Both the position numbers and the translations under genes were made by a program. A stretch of 64,000 nucleotides of DNA from Sipunculus nudus (lineage: Eukaryota > Annelida > Sipuncula > Golfingiida > Sipunculidae): NCBI GenBank assembly GCA_026874595.1, contig CM049308.1, forward strand, positions 81,452,124 through 81,516,123, given 5' to 3'. The notes below the pieces were generated by a model. The model was not told where the DNA came from. It saw only the letters and a program-made list of their open reading frames with translations, and did not search any database. Below, one piece after another: positions 1 through 11,975 of the stretch; position 1 is the stretch's first letter; each line of letters starts with the position of its first letter.

Positions 1-344
1 GGCCTCCAAAAAACCTCATCAGCTGAGCTACATCTTCACAAGAACTGACAGGGATTTCCCGGACTCCACTGACTCGCTGATCATCTGAGCAACATCTGCA
101 CAAAACGTGACAGAGATATCCCGGCCAACACAGAACCTTAGATCAGCTGAACTACAACTCCAGAAGAAGTGACAGAGAGATCACGGCCTCCACAGAACCT
201 CAGATCAGTTTAGCAACATCTACACAAGAAGTGACAGAGAGATCACGGCCTCCAAAGAAACTCATCAGCTGAGCTACATCTCCACAAGAACAGACAGGGA
301 TATCCCGGCCTCCACAGACTCGCTGATCATCTGAACAACATCAG

Positions 345-1890
345 CACAAGACGTGACAGAGATATCCAGGCCTACACAGAACCTCAGATCACCTGAGCAA
401 CATCTCCACAAGACGTGACAGAGATATCCCGGCCTCCACAGAACCTCAGATCAGCTGAGCAACATCTGCGCAAGACGTGACAGAGAAATACCGGTCTCCA
501 TAGAACCTCAAATCAGCTGAACTACATCTCCAGAGGAAGTGACAGAGAGATCACGGCCTCCGAAGAACTTCAGATCAGCTGAGCAACATCTCCACAAGAC
601 GTGACAGAGGGATCACGGCATCGACTGAACCTCAGACCAGCTGAGCAACATCTGCACAAGACCGGACAGATATCCCGGCCTCCACAGAACCTCAGATCAG
701 TTGAGCAACATCTACACAAGAAGTGACAGAGAGATCACGGCCTCCAAAGAAACTCATCAGCTGAGCTACATCTCCACAAGAACAGACAGGGATATCCCGG
801 CCTCCACAGACTCGCTGATCATCTGAACAACATCAGCACAAGACGTGACAGAGATATCCAGGCCTACACAGAACCTCAGATCAGCTGAGCAACATCTCCA
901 TAAGACGTGACAGAGGGATCACGGCCTCCACAGAACCTCAAATCACCTGAGCAACATCTCCACAAGACGTGACAGAGATATCCTGGCCTCCACAGAACCT
1001 CAGATCAGCTGAGCAACATCTGCGCAAGACGTGACAGAGAAATTCGGTCTCCATAGAACCTCAAATCAGCTGAACTACATCTCCAGAGGAAGTGACAGAG
1101 AGATCACGGCCTCCGAAGAACTTCAGATCAGCTAAGCAACATCTCCACAAGACGTGACAGAGGGATCACGGCATCGACTGAACCTCAGACCAGCTGAGCA
1201 ACATCTGCACAAGACCGGACAGATATATCCCGGCCTCCACAGAACCTCAGATCAGCTGAGCAACATCTACATAAGACGTGACAGAGATATCCCGGCCTCC
1301 ACAGAACCTCAGATCAGCTGAGCAACATCTGCACAAAACGTGGCAGAGATATCCCGGCCTCCACAGAACCTCAGATCAGCTTAACTACACCTCCACATGC
1401 GGTGACAGAGATCTCCACAAGACGTGACAGAGGGATCACGGCATCTACAGAACCTCAGATCAGCTGAGCTACATCTTCACAAGACGCGACAGAGGGATCA
1501 CGGCCTCCACAGAAACTCAGATCAGCTGAGCAACATCTTCATAAGACGTGACAGAAATATCCCGGCCTGCACAGAAACTCAGATAAGCTGAGCAACATCT
1601 GCACAAGGCGTGACAGATATATCCCGGCCTCCACAGAACCTCAGATCAGCTGAGAAACATCTACATAAGACGTGACAGAGATATCCCGGCCTCCACAGAA
1701 CCTCAGATCAGCTGAGCAACATCTGCACAAAACGTGGCAGAGATATCCCGGCCTCCACAGAACCTCAGATCAGCTTAACTACACCTCCACATGCGGTGAC
1801 AGAGATCTCCACAAGACGTGACAGAGATATCCCGGCCTCCACAGAACCTCAAATCAGCTGAGCAACATCTCCACAAGACGTGACAGAGAT
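345..1890. repeat. 2231-bp higher-order satellite duplication, copy 1
   Basis: The stretch from about 345 to 1890 recurs at about 2576-4121 with a constant offset of 2231 bp. For example, the rare ACCGGACAGATA variant is at 661 and 2892, and again at 1214 and 3445. Rare monomer variants occur in the same order in both copies. Only scattered substitutions separate them, such as GAGATATCCC against GAGATACCCC near 3977. Similarity breaks at both ends, so this is a block duplication and not just shared periodicity. Confidence 0.9.
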
Positions 1891-2849
1891 ATCCAGGCCT
1901 ACACAGAACCTCAGATCACCTGAGCAACATCTCCACAAGACGTGACAGAGATATCCCGGCCTCCACAGAACCTCAGATCAGCTGAGCAACATCTGCGCAA
2001 GACGTGACAGAGAAATACCGGTCTCCATAGAACCTCAAATCAGTTGAACTACATCTCCAGAGGAAGTGACAGAGAGATCACGGCCTCCGAAGAACTTCAG
2101 ATCAGCTGAGCAACATCTCCACAAGACGTGACAGAGGGATCACGGCATCTACAGAACCTCAGATCAGCTGAGCTACATCTTCACAAGACGCGACAGAGGG
2201 ATCACGGCCTCCACAGAAACTCAGATCAGCTGAGCAACATCTTCATAAGACGTGACAGAAATATCCCGGCCTGCACAGAAACTCAGATAAGCTGAGCAAC
2301 ATCTGCACAAGGCGTGACAGATATATCCTGGCCTCCACAGAACCTCAGATCAGCTGAGAAACATCTACATAAGACGTGACAGAGATATCCCGGCCTCCAC
2401 AGAACCTCAGATCAGCTGAGCAACATCTGCACAAAACGTGGCAGAGATATCCCGGCCTCCACAGAACCTCAGATCAGCTTAACTACACCTCCACATGCGG
2501 TGACAGAGATCTCCACAAGACGTGACAGAGATATCCCGGCCTCCACAGAACCTCAAATCAGCTGAGCAACATCTCCACAAGACGTGACAGAGATATCCAG
2601 GCCTACACAGAACCTCAGATCACCTGAGCAACATCTCCACAAGACGTGACAGAGATATCCCGGCCTCCACAGAACCTCAGATCAGCTGAGCAACATCTGC
2701 GCAAGACGTGACAGAGAAATACCGGTCTCCATAGAACCTCAAATCAGCTGAACTACATCTCCAGAGGAAGTGACAGAGAGATCACGGCCTCCGAAGAACT
2801 TCAGATCAGCTGAGCAACATCTCCACAAGACGTGACAGAGGGATCACGG
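1411..2849. repeat. 704-bp tandem duplication inside the satellite
   Basis: About 1411-2145 is repeated at about 2115-2849 with an offset of 704 bp. Examples are GCATCTACAG at 1441 and 2145, and ATGCGGTGAC at 1791 and 2495. The offset equals eleven 62-bp monomers plus a 22-bp remnant, so the truncated monomer was copied with the block. Very few differences are visible (CCCGG against CCTGG near 1626/2330), which implies recent duplication by unequal exchange. Confidence 0.88.
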
Positions 2850-4121
2850 CATCGACTGAACCTCAGACCAGCTGAGCAACATCTGCACAAGACCGGACAG
2901 ATATCCCGGCCTCCACAGAACCTCAGATCAGTTGAGCAACATCTACACAAGAAGTGACAGAGAGATCACGGCCTCCAAAGAAACTCATCAGCTGAGCTAC
3001 ATCTCCACAAGAACAGACAGGGATATCCCGGCCTCCACAGACTCGCTGATCATCTGAACAACATCAGCACAAGACGTGACAGAGATATCCAGGCCTACAC
3101 AGAACCTCAGATCAGCTGAGCAACATCTCCATAAGACGTGACAGAGGGATCACGGCCTCCACAGAACCTCAAATCACCTGAGCAACATCTCCACAAGACG
3201 TGACAGAGATATCCTGGCCTCCACAGAACCTCAGATCAGCTGAGCAACATCTGCGCAAGACGTGACAGAGAAATTCGGTCTCCATAGAACCTCAAATCAG
3301 CTGAACTACATCTCCAGAGGAAGTGACAGAGAGATCACGGCCTCCGAAGAACTTCAGATCAGCTAAGCAACATCTCCACAAGACGTGACAGAGGGATCAC
3401 GGCATCGACTGAACCTCAGACCAGCTGAGCAACATCTGCACAAGACCGGACAGATATATCCCGGCCTCCACAGAACCTCAGATCAGCTGAGCAACATCTA
3501 CATAAGACGTGACAGAGATATCCCGGCCTCCACAGAACCTCAGATCAGCTGAGCAACATCTGCACAAAACGTGGCAGAGATATCCCGGCCTCCACAGAAC
3601 CTCAGATCAGCTTAACTACACCTCCACATGCGGTGACAGAGATCTCCACAAGACGTGACAGAGGGATCACGGCATCTACAGAACCTCAGATCAGCTGAGC
3701 TACATCTTCACAAGACGCGACAGAGGGATCACGGCCTCCACAGAAACTCAGATCAGCTGAGCAACATCTTCATAAGACGTGACAGAAATATCCCGGCCTG
3801 CACAGAAACTCAGATAAGCTGAGCAACATCTGCACAAGGCGTGACAGATATATCCCGGCCTCCACAGAACCTCAGATCAGCTGAGAAACATCTACATAAG
3901 ACGTGACAGAGATATCCCGGCCTCCACAGAACCTCAGATCAGCTGAGCAACATCTGCACAAAACGTGGCAGAGATACCCCGGCCTCCACAGAACCTCAGA
4001 TCAGCTTAACTACACCTCCACATGCGGTGACTGAGATCTCCACAAGACGTGACAGAGATATCCCGGCCTCCACAGAACCTCAAATCAGCTGAGCAACATC
4101 TCCACAAGACGTGACAGATAT
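2576..4121. repeat. 2231-bp higher-order satellite duplication, copy 2
   Basis: Second copy of the block at 345-1890, offset 2231 bp. It ends where the monomer reads GACAGATATATCCCTGCC instead of GACAGAGATATCCAGGCC. Confidence 0.9.
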
Positions 4122-5048
4122 ATCCCTGCCTCCACAGAACCTCAGATCAGCTGAGCAACATCTCCACAAGACGTGACAGAGATATCCCGGGCTCCACAGA
4201 ACCTCAGATCAGCTGAGCAACATCTCCACAAGACGTGACAGAGGGATCACGGCATCTACAGAACCTCAGATCAACTGAGCTACATCTTCACAAGACGCGA
4301 CAGAGGGATCACGGCATCTACAGAAACTCAGATCAGCTGAGCAACATCTGCACAAAACGTGGCAGAGATATCCCGGCCTCCACAGAACCTCAGATCAGCT
4401 GAGCAACATCTTCATAATCCGTGACAGAGATATCCCGGCCTCCACAGAGCCTCAGATCAGCTGAGCAAAATCTATACAAGAAGTGACAGAGATGTCTCGG
4501 CCTCCACAGAACCTCAGACCAGCTGAGCAACATCTGCACAAGACGTGAGAGAGATACCCCGGCCTCCACAGAACCCCAGATCAGCTTAACTACACCTCCA
4601 CATGCGGTGACAGAGATCCCCACAAGACGTGACAGAGATATCCCGGCCTCCACAGAACCTCAAATCAGCTGAGCAACATCTCCACAAGACGTGACAGATA
4701 TATCCCTGCCTCCACAGAACCTCAGATCAGCTGAGCAACATCTACATAAGACGTGACAGAGATATCCCGGCCTCCACAGAACCTCAGATCAGCTGAGCAA
4801 AATCTATACAAGAAGTGACAGAGATGTCTCGGCCTCCACAGAACCTCAGATCAGCTAAGCAACATCTGCACAAAACGTAACAGAGATATTCCGGCCTCCA
4901 CAGATCCTCAGATCAGCTGAGCTACGTCTACACAAGACGTAATAGAGAGATCCCGGCCCCCATAGAACCTCAGATCAGCTGAGCAACATCTCCACAAGAA
5001 GTGACAGATATATCCCGGCCTCCAGAGAACCTCTGATCAGTTGAACTA

Positions 5049-6275
5049 CAACCCATGTTTGAGATTCTTATTGCCTCTCTTAAGTGTCCAAGAAACGGTA
5101 CATTAAGGATTTTATTCCTATTCATACGATATCATATCCGCATTACATTCCAAAACAAGGCCTACAGGTCTAATGCGAACCTGTGCAATGGTTTATACAC
5201 CAGGTATAATGCTTCAATGCTGGGCCATTACTTTTAAAGTAGGCCTACATGTCTTGTATACGACGAAGGTATCAGAGATGTACACATATGCCCAATTTCA
5301 GGCTGATATCCCCGCCTGAGAAATAAGCAAGGACATACACAGTGCAAATAATTATTGTAGGTGGCACCACCAGTCATGTATATAACAAAGCTTTACGATA
5401 TGTATAAATTTTCCCTATTTAAGGCTGATATATCAAATTCCTCTGCAGAAATAAGCAGGCACATACACTGTGCAAAAGTCACTGTAGGTGGAGACACCTG
5501 TCTTCTGAACGAGAAAGCCATCAAAGATGCATAGACAGGTCAAAATATCAGGCCAATACATCAAATTTCTCGAGTTTGATGCACTGGGTTGACCAGACTT
5601 AGGCCAGAAAGGCAGTTGCCCCGAGTGAACTGTAACCAATAGCTGGCTCAAGCTACTGCACTGAGTTACTCTTGACCTGCCCCTGGCTAGACTGAGTGAA
5701 CTTTTGACCTGTACCTGGCTGCATTGAGTGAACTCTTGACCCGTTGCATACACAGACACAATCTGGCAGTCTGTCAAAGCTATACATAGATTCAGGCTGA
5801 ACTTTGGTGCCAAATCTGATGCAGTGGGCAGTCTGCCAAAGCTATAAATAGAATCCAGCTACTGCACTGAGTGAACTCTTGACGTATACCTGGGTGCACT
5901 GAGTAAACTCGTGACCTGTTGCCTAATCTGATACAGTTGCCAGTCTGCCAAAGCTATTTATAGAGCCAGGCTGACCTTTGGCCTGTTGCAAAATTTGAAA
6001 TAGTTGACAGTCGGCAGAAACTGATGAAACACTCCATGATCAATACTCATGCAAAGAATCATGGGGATCAATGCAGTAGTTGTTCAGATAATCGATCTTT
6101 TGTATCTTTATTCTGGCTGGGGGGGGGGGGGTACTTAGGAGCCCCATATCTCGAAGAATATGGGTAACAGAGACCTAATTTCAGGTTTCCAAGGAGATCT
6201 TTTATGGACCTCTCTGGGTGACAAGTAAAAAGATACCAGGTCCAGCGGTTGACTTACAGTCAGCTCAGCTAAAAA
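5049..6275 (+). repeat. Dispersed modular repeat (family R1) with hairpin 3' end
   Basis: Non-coding dispersed repeat directly abutting the satellite. From about 5190 it matches 24505-25455: CACCAGGTATAATGCTTCAA, several GGTGGCACCACC modules with CAGTCTTGTATAC-like text, then internally repeated units of CACTGAGTGAACTCTTGACC and CAGTCTGCCAAAGCTAT. From about 5990 it instead matches 56980-57310 (GCAGAAACTGATGAAA, then the GGTAACAGAGACCTAATTTC core). It ends in a small hairpin, TGACT-TAC-AGTCA, followed by CTAA and A's near 6269-6275. The usual ACGG tract is missing, so the 3' part has a deletion. Open frames of 60-126 codons here follow the repeat and look non-coding. Confidence 0.75.
6119..6131. 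repeat. G13 tract
   Basis: Run of 13 G inside the 3' part of the R1 repeat, next to GTACTTAGGAGCCCC. The related copy at about 57090 has only G6, so the run has expanded. Confidence 0.9.
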
Positions 6276-9200
6276 CCAGAATGTAGCACCTTTCGACTTC
6301 AATAGGGATAAAAGGATGAAACCCCAATCAATCAGGCTTCTTAAATATAATCTGGTCTTTGTTAGATTGATCCATATAAAAAGCAAAGATAAAAGTTTTT
6401 CAACATTAAATGCATGACATTTTACTATTTTTTTATTGAAAAATTTGAAATATCTTTTCAGTGTATGAACTTTGATACTGCTGTATTTGTCCTGGTGTAA
6501 AGTCACAAATGAAACTACAATGCCTCTTAAGAAGTTAACAGGGCATGGTGGGATTCCGTTACTGAGAGCGTTAATGACCTCGGCCAGAGGTTTCTTGATA
6601 TGCTAGTATACTACTCTTTACACTCCTGTCTTGGGACAATCTACACAGGATCTGCACAGCTCTAGGACATTGTATCCCTGTGTCCCTGCTGATGAAGATA
6701 TACTGTAAACTCCTTTCGACGACAGTCCTTTAGTCTGTATTGCCCTGACAGGAGTCAAAGGGGTGTTTAAAGGTTAGACTGGGTTAAATATAGTAAAGTC
6801 AAGAGTGTATATCTGTCTCTAAGGTGTGACCAGGACACCTAAAATATGGATTAAATCTCAATGTAACTGGAAGGATTTTCTGATTCATCAAAGTGTTGCC
6901 CATATGATTATGGTGATCTGGATATAGATCATCCCTTGGCGAAGGTATGTGCTCTTGGAGAGCTCTCATTTTTAACCTACCCCAACACGACCTATCAAAT
7001 GTTGTCCTGCTTACACTATGCGACACGGTCATGTACAACGGCGGTTGTATGTTCCAACTACAGTAAACAATCACATTAATTGTCATGCACTTGAGCATTT
7101 TATGTAACAGGTATCAATATTGATTCATTTTTATTTAATCTATGGTGGTACATGTATATTATCTAAAAGGTGAACTTAGGGTTGCGGATTTTTTTCAAGA
7201 GTGTGTGCGACCAAAACTGCAGTTCAAACTCGCTGAGATTACAATTTTTTTCAGATTATTAATTTTGCTCAAAAAAAGATTGTTTATTACTAAATATTGT
7301 TATTATTCTCAAGCAAGTTCCAAGACAAACATCTGAGGTGCCCCAGCTGAGAGCGTAAAGTGAAGCAAGCAAAGGAGGGACAACCCCTTCCCTCTGCATG
7401 CTGATAGTACATCACTTAAAATCAACACAAAGATGAATGATTGCAATATTTTATTAGCAACTTTGCAAGTACTCAATCCCATTATATGGGGTGGTGTTTA
7501 TAAGGTGAGCTAATTCAACAAATCGCATGATATATTCATTGGTATCCCAAAGCTTTTCAGGGGTGTCCATTTCTTAGGTGTTCTTGGACTCTGCAGACAG
7601 GGTTGCCAGCAGCCAACTATACACAAATCACTTACTTTTCACTGACGTTTGGTTTATTTTCAAGGTTTAGTAAATATATAACATTCTGAATTCATGACCT
7701 CATTTTATTGTGGACCTTAACCATTTTTTTCCCTAAATTTTGGCAACCTTGGCGGATTTGAATACTAAAATACCAAACCAATTACCCACAGAATTTTTAA
7801 AACTATATATGCCAGTGATATATGCCAATGTAATTACTTATTCAAAGGTTGTTGTAGTTTTATCTATTTAATATTAAAAGATCTACCAACAGCAGCCTTG
7901 TTTCTGCTTATAAACCAGTTAGATTGGAAATACTACCAGCATTCCCTGTGTGAGTACATCATAAACCATAAATGGCTGTGATGTCTATAACTAAACTAAA
8001 AGGACAAAACTCTGTTTGGTGCTTTACCACCTTTTCTTCTTCTAGAATTTGCCATATTTGCTACAAAAAGAAATAATGTGAATGTGTGTGTTCAACTATT
8101 TGTATGTTATATGTGTGTAATTGTTATTATATAAATCTGAAAACTGGACATCAGATATCAGTGCAGTGCGGGCAGTGTGGCCTTATAGTTCACAACGGTT
8201 AAGATTGTATTGATTTATTTGATTTTCATGGTGGGTTGTCTGTGTAATCAGACACTCTCTTTAATCCAAATGGCATCAACAACATGATTTGAACATGGGC
8301 CATATTATTATGAGTGAAAGGAAGCTGATTTAGGAATTCTGATGCAATGACTGTATTACAACTATCCTTAAAAAAAGCATAGTGTAGTATCATATATGCA
8401 GTGAGTGCATGAAAAAAGCCTAAAACTTGATGTACAGAAACTCAGCACGTAATCTAAGCAAAACTGGCTTATAAATATTTTCATAACATGCCTAAATTTT
8501 ACAAATATTATACATATATTATGAATGTATCTTACAAGTATGTGTGTTTCTGTATGAACCTGATCTGACTGTACATGTGAAACATTGCCTCAGTTTATGC
8601 TGCTAATATATTTTTTTTATTATTTTATTTTTATATTTATAGATAAAATGTGTGAATCATTCAATGAATTGTTTTCCAAATTATATAAAGTATTCTTCAA
8701 AATTAAAGGTAAGATAAGGTAAACAATAATAGATATAGGTTGTGTGTGTGTGGTAATGGTTATGTTCAAACAAATACAGGAGACAAACTGTTACAGACAA
8801 TACAGTATGCACTAAAGTAAAATGTGAAATGTGTTGAATGAAATTGAAACAAATAATAAACTGACATAAATGACACATATTTTGTTGCTATACCAGTGAT
8901 AAAGGCACTATAAGGACACAGCCTTCATGGATACTGTCTACATCTGATGCATGATAACATATGATGAAGAAGCTGACAGGACACTCACACATGACAAAGT
9001 ATCAGCTTCAGATAACATATTATTGATACCGCTGGATGTTGCTGAAACTGGACCTGACTAATGACCGACATCCTCATCACCTGAACTTAATGACCCCATC
9101 GCATCAATATATAGGTCACTTATGGAATGGGACAAACAAATATACATACAGTTACACATGATGTGTCATACATACAGAAGAACCTCTATATTGGGCTATG

Positions 9201-11180
9201 TGGCATGTGGTGATATTTACGATGAGACATATGTTTACAAATAAGTTGACACATGATTAAAAAATCAGCCCAGGTAGAGAGGGATGAGTTGCTTATAAAT
9301 GAATATGTTAAAGATGATTTGATTCTGTGTTTACAACTTGATTGTACCTTGATCCACTATTCCATTAGGAAGTATGTGATCAAATCACACTAAATTAATG
9401 CCTGTTAGATTGTATCATTTTTTTCTTAAAATACACCTAAAGATATTCTCATGTTTTACTGGTTGCTGCTCATCACAAAAAAAGATTGAGAACATTATAT
9501 GATATAAACATTTAGTTTTCCATAAGATTCTCTAATCAATTTTAAAGTATGTAACCCTGTCACACACATTTACGGTTAAATGTCTAATCACAGAAATTAA
9601 GACTGTTTCATTTCCAAGGTTTCCCTTACTGGCTGTGATATCACAGGGTATTGTGGGTTCAGCCGGGTTTGAAATTTGTCATACTCCACTCTCACTGATG
9701 TGAATGTTCTTGGATCTATGCCGCTCGTGGTAATACACAGCAAACCTTGCTACTGAAAGCAGTAGGGTTGGGATGATAACAGACATCCAGGATTATAAAG
9801 ATATCAGACAGTTGTGATAACTGTATAGTTTACTTCCCTGTTATTGTGACATCATGATACATGTTTTTTATCCCACAAATTTAGTACACAAACAAGCTCT
9901 TTTAGGATTATTACATAGGGATAATGCTCTTTCTGTGTTCAGAAAAACATTAATTTACAAAGATATATTGATTAATCACATAAAATTCTAAACAGAATTA
10001 TTATTATAATATAAAAAATATATTGGTATTGGTATGCACGAAATGATGATGTTAGACAAAGTGAAAGAACTGCATTCTCCAAAAATGTTCATGATAATTT
10101 GCGAGCTTATAGGTAGTCCTAGAATTCTGAAGTAAACACACCACATACTGATATTATGATATCCTGTTATCCTGCGATTAATTTTATCTCATTACCATGT
10201 TATAACAATCTGATATCATCCCAAATCTAGAGGTCAGTGATTGAGTGGAAGGTAAATGTAGCATGATTGATGCAGAGGGAGTTTACAAACAAGCAAGTTA
10301 ATAAACAAGTGGACAGCTGACAAACATTGGTTTGGGTGGAGGGGCACATAAGTACAGCCACTGAAATACTACTGTATTTTTTTGTGAAATAAACATATAT
10401 AATAGTTGAAAACAGTATATATTGTATAGTAATTAATTAATGTGAACAAAATATGACCGGAATGCTAGCTGTGAACAGCTTTCAGTTTCTTAACTTTTTC
10501 ACTCATAAAATAAGAAAAACTGACAACAAATAAAATGTTGAAAATAGCTGAAAGCCTGTATACTTTTACTATGTGAATTAAATAAAAATCTGAAAGGCAA
10601 ACGTACATTTAACAAATTGGACTCAAACAACATTGTGATTTAGTTGGACAAGTCATAAACAAAATGCTGCTTGATAAGCTAAATGGTATCACTTTAAATT
10701 GTAAAATATGACAGCTGTTCTTCTAACAGTTTACAGAATCATAATAGAAGGTCACATATTATCTAACACCTCCCATGATGTCATTTGCAACATTAATAAA
10801 TATATTATTTTTATCTATATATTTCAGCATATGTATTTATTAAATATTCACCACAATGTAATATTTTTCTTGTGTCAGCTTAGGTACTCTTATAAGATAC
10901 TAAAGTGGCATTTTATATCATACCACCCATGATGCAAGGCAAATTATATCTCATGATGCAATGCAATTTCCATAATTTATGCTGAAGCTCTTTAACTGAA
11001 GCTTGAGGAAGCATATTATTCTAAAGTTCCCATGATGCAGTGTTACTGATATTCAATAATGAACTGGTACATGTTTTCACTGGTGTAATTTTATTATAGC
11101 CAGACAGCCATCTTCCTGCAATGTGATAAACACAAGAACTGCATATTAATGGTGGTCACACAAACCGATCAGAAAACTGA
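6276..11180. other. AT-rich unique sequence, no gene seen
   Basis: About 4.9 kb without recognisable genes or dispersed repeats. Open frames are at most about 100 codons, rich in F, I, Y and K codons as expected from AT-rich DNA, with no domain signature. There are short TG runs (about 8089-8120 and 8741-8753) and T-rich stretches near 8608. No long inverted repeat or RNA gene is visible by eye. Confidence 0.6.
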
Positions 11181-11182
11181 TG

Positions 11183-11640
11183 TGTATCAGTGATGGAATC
11201 GAGTCTGCAGTCTCCAAGTTGGAGAGCAAGTATGATTCAAAGCCACTCGAGTCACGAGTTTGAGTCCAAGTCTGAGTCTTTGAGATTTAAACCAAAGTCC
11301 AAGAGTCCAAGTGTTTGTATTATGTTACAGTTTACACATGTTATTTATACTGCATTACAATTAACTCCAAATGCAGATACTGAGTTTGGTATATATCTAA
11401 ACTTGTTTTTATAACAATCTGTCATAGTACACACACATCTTTATGACAGGTTTTCCAATCTGAATGTCAGGCCTGATGTGAAAGAGTTTTTTTTCTACTG
11501 GACTCGAAATAGACTTCACCTGATTTCTCCATTCCTAACCTCTATGTCCAAGTATAAGTCCAAGTCCAGGACCCTCAAGTCCGAGTCAGAGTCCCTAAAA
11601 AGTGGACTCAAGTCAGGACTCCAGTCCTACATAAATGATC
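11183..11640 (+). repeat. AGTCCAAGTC-rich dispersed repeat, possibly a MITE
   Basis: Two blocks rich in GAGTC, AGTCCAAG and GACTC (about 11190-11305 and 11540-11630) flank about 235 bp of AT-rich DNA. The outer ends, CAGTGATGGAATCGAGTC and (reverse complement) CACTGATCATTTATGTAGGA, are only loosely inverted. A related stretch in opposite orientation is at about 59515-59590, so it is dispersed. Two small open frames here read serine/lysine-rich simple sequence and are not credible proteins. Confidence 0.55.
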
Positions 11641-11732
11641 AGTGTATAACTCATGGATCTAGGAATAACTGAACCCTATCATTACATCATTACAGTTTAA
11701 GTACCTCCCCCAGAGGTAGTGGTGAATACATT

Positions 11733-11975
11733 ACTCAGAAGGCATTTATATAGGACTAGCAGGCCTACTTGACAGGAAAATACTCTATACATGACTCAGA
11801 AGGCATTTATATAGGACTGGCAGGCATACTTGACAGGAAAATACTCTGTACATGGCTCAGAAGAGATTTTTATAGGACTGGCAGGCCCTACTTGACAGGA
11901 AAATACTCTATACATGACTCAGAGGGCATTTATATAGGACTGGCAGGCCTACTTGCAGGAAAATACTCAATGTTT
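11733..11975 (+). repeat. 61-bp minisatellite, four copies
   Basis: Four head-to-tail units start at 11733, 11794, 11855 and 11917 (period 61, 61, 62). Each reads ACTCAGAAGGCATTTATATA then GGACTGGCAGGCCTACTTGA then CAGGAAAATACTC. The repeat is open in one frame (about 69 codons) only because few stops occur in the unit. The 1-bp period change shifts the frame, arguing against coding use. Confidence 0.93.

Larger units (their letters stand above)
1..5048. repeat. 62-bp satellite array with higher-order structure
   Basis: About 80 tandem copies of a 62-bp monomer run from the left edge to about 5048. The monomer reads roughly CGGCCTCCACAGAACCTCAG, then ATCAGCTGAGCAACATCTCC, then ACAAGACGTGACAGAGATAT, then CC. 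Each copy holds the palindrome TCAGCTGA and often GATATC. Monomers differ by substitutions (CTCCA/CTGCA/CTTCA; GACGTG/GAAGTG) and by truncation: shortened monomers contain CACATGCGGTGACAGAG followed directly by ATCTCCACAAGACG. The array begins before the window, so its full length is unknown. The last monomers (about 4860-5048) are the most diverged, as expected at an array edge. Minus-strand open frames here are a by-product of the repeat. No gene is present. Confidence 0.97.

Noticed and set aside
4390-4653. Minus-strand 87-codon frame with repeated GISLSRL-like units
   Set aside because: It is a translation of the 62-bp satellite. Similar frames appear wherever stops are lost, and the period is not a multiple of three.
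5433-5813. 126-codon minus-strand frame sharing its start with one at 25025-25240
   Set aside because: Both lie in copies of dispersed repeat R1. The frames diverge through indels, as in non-coding DNA.
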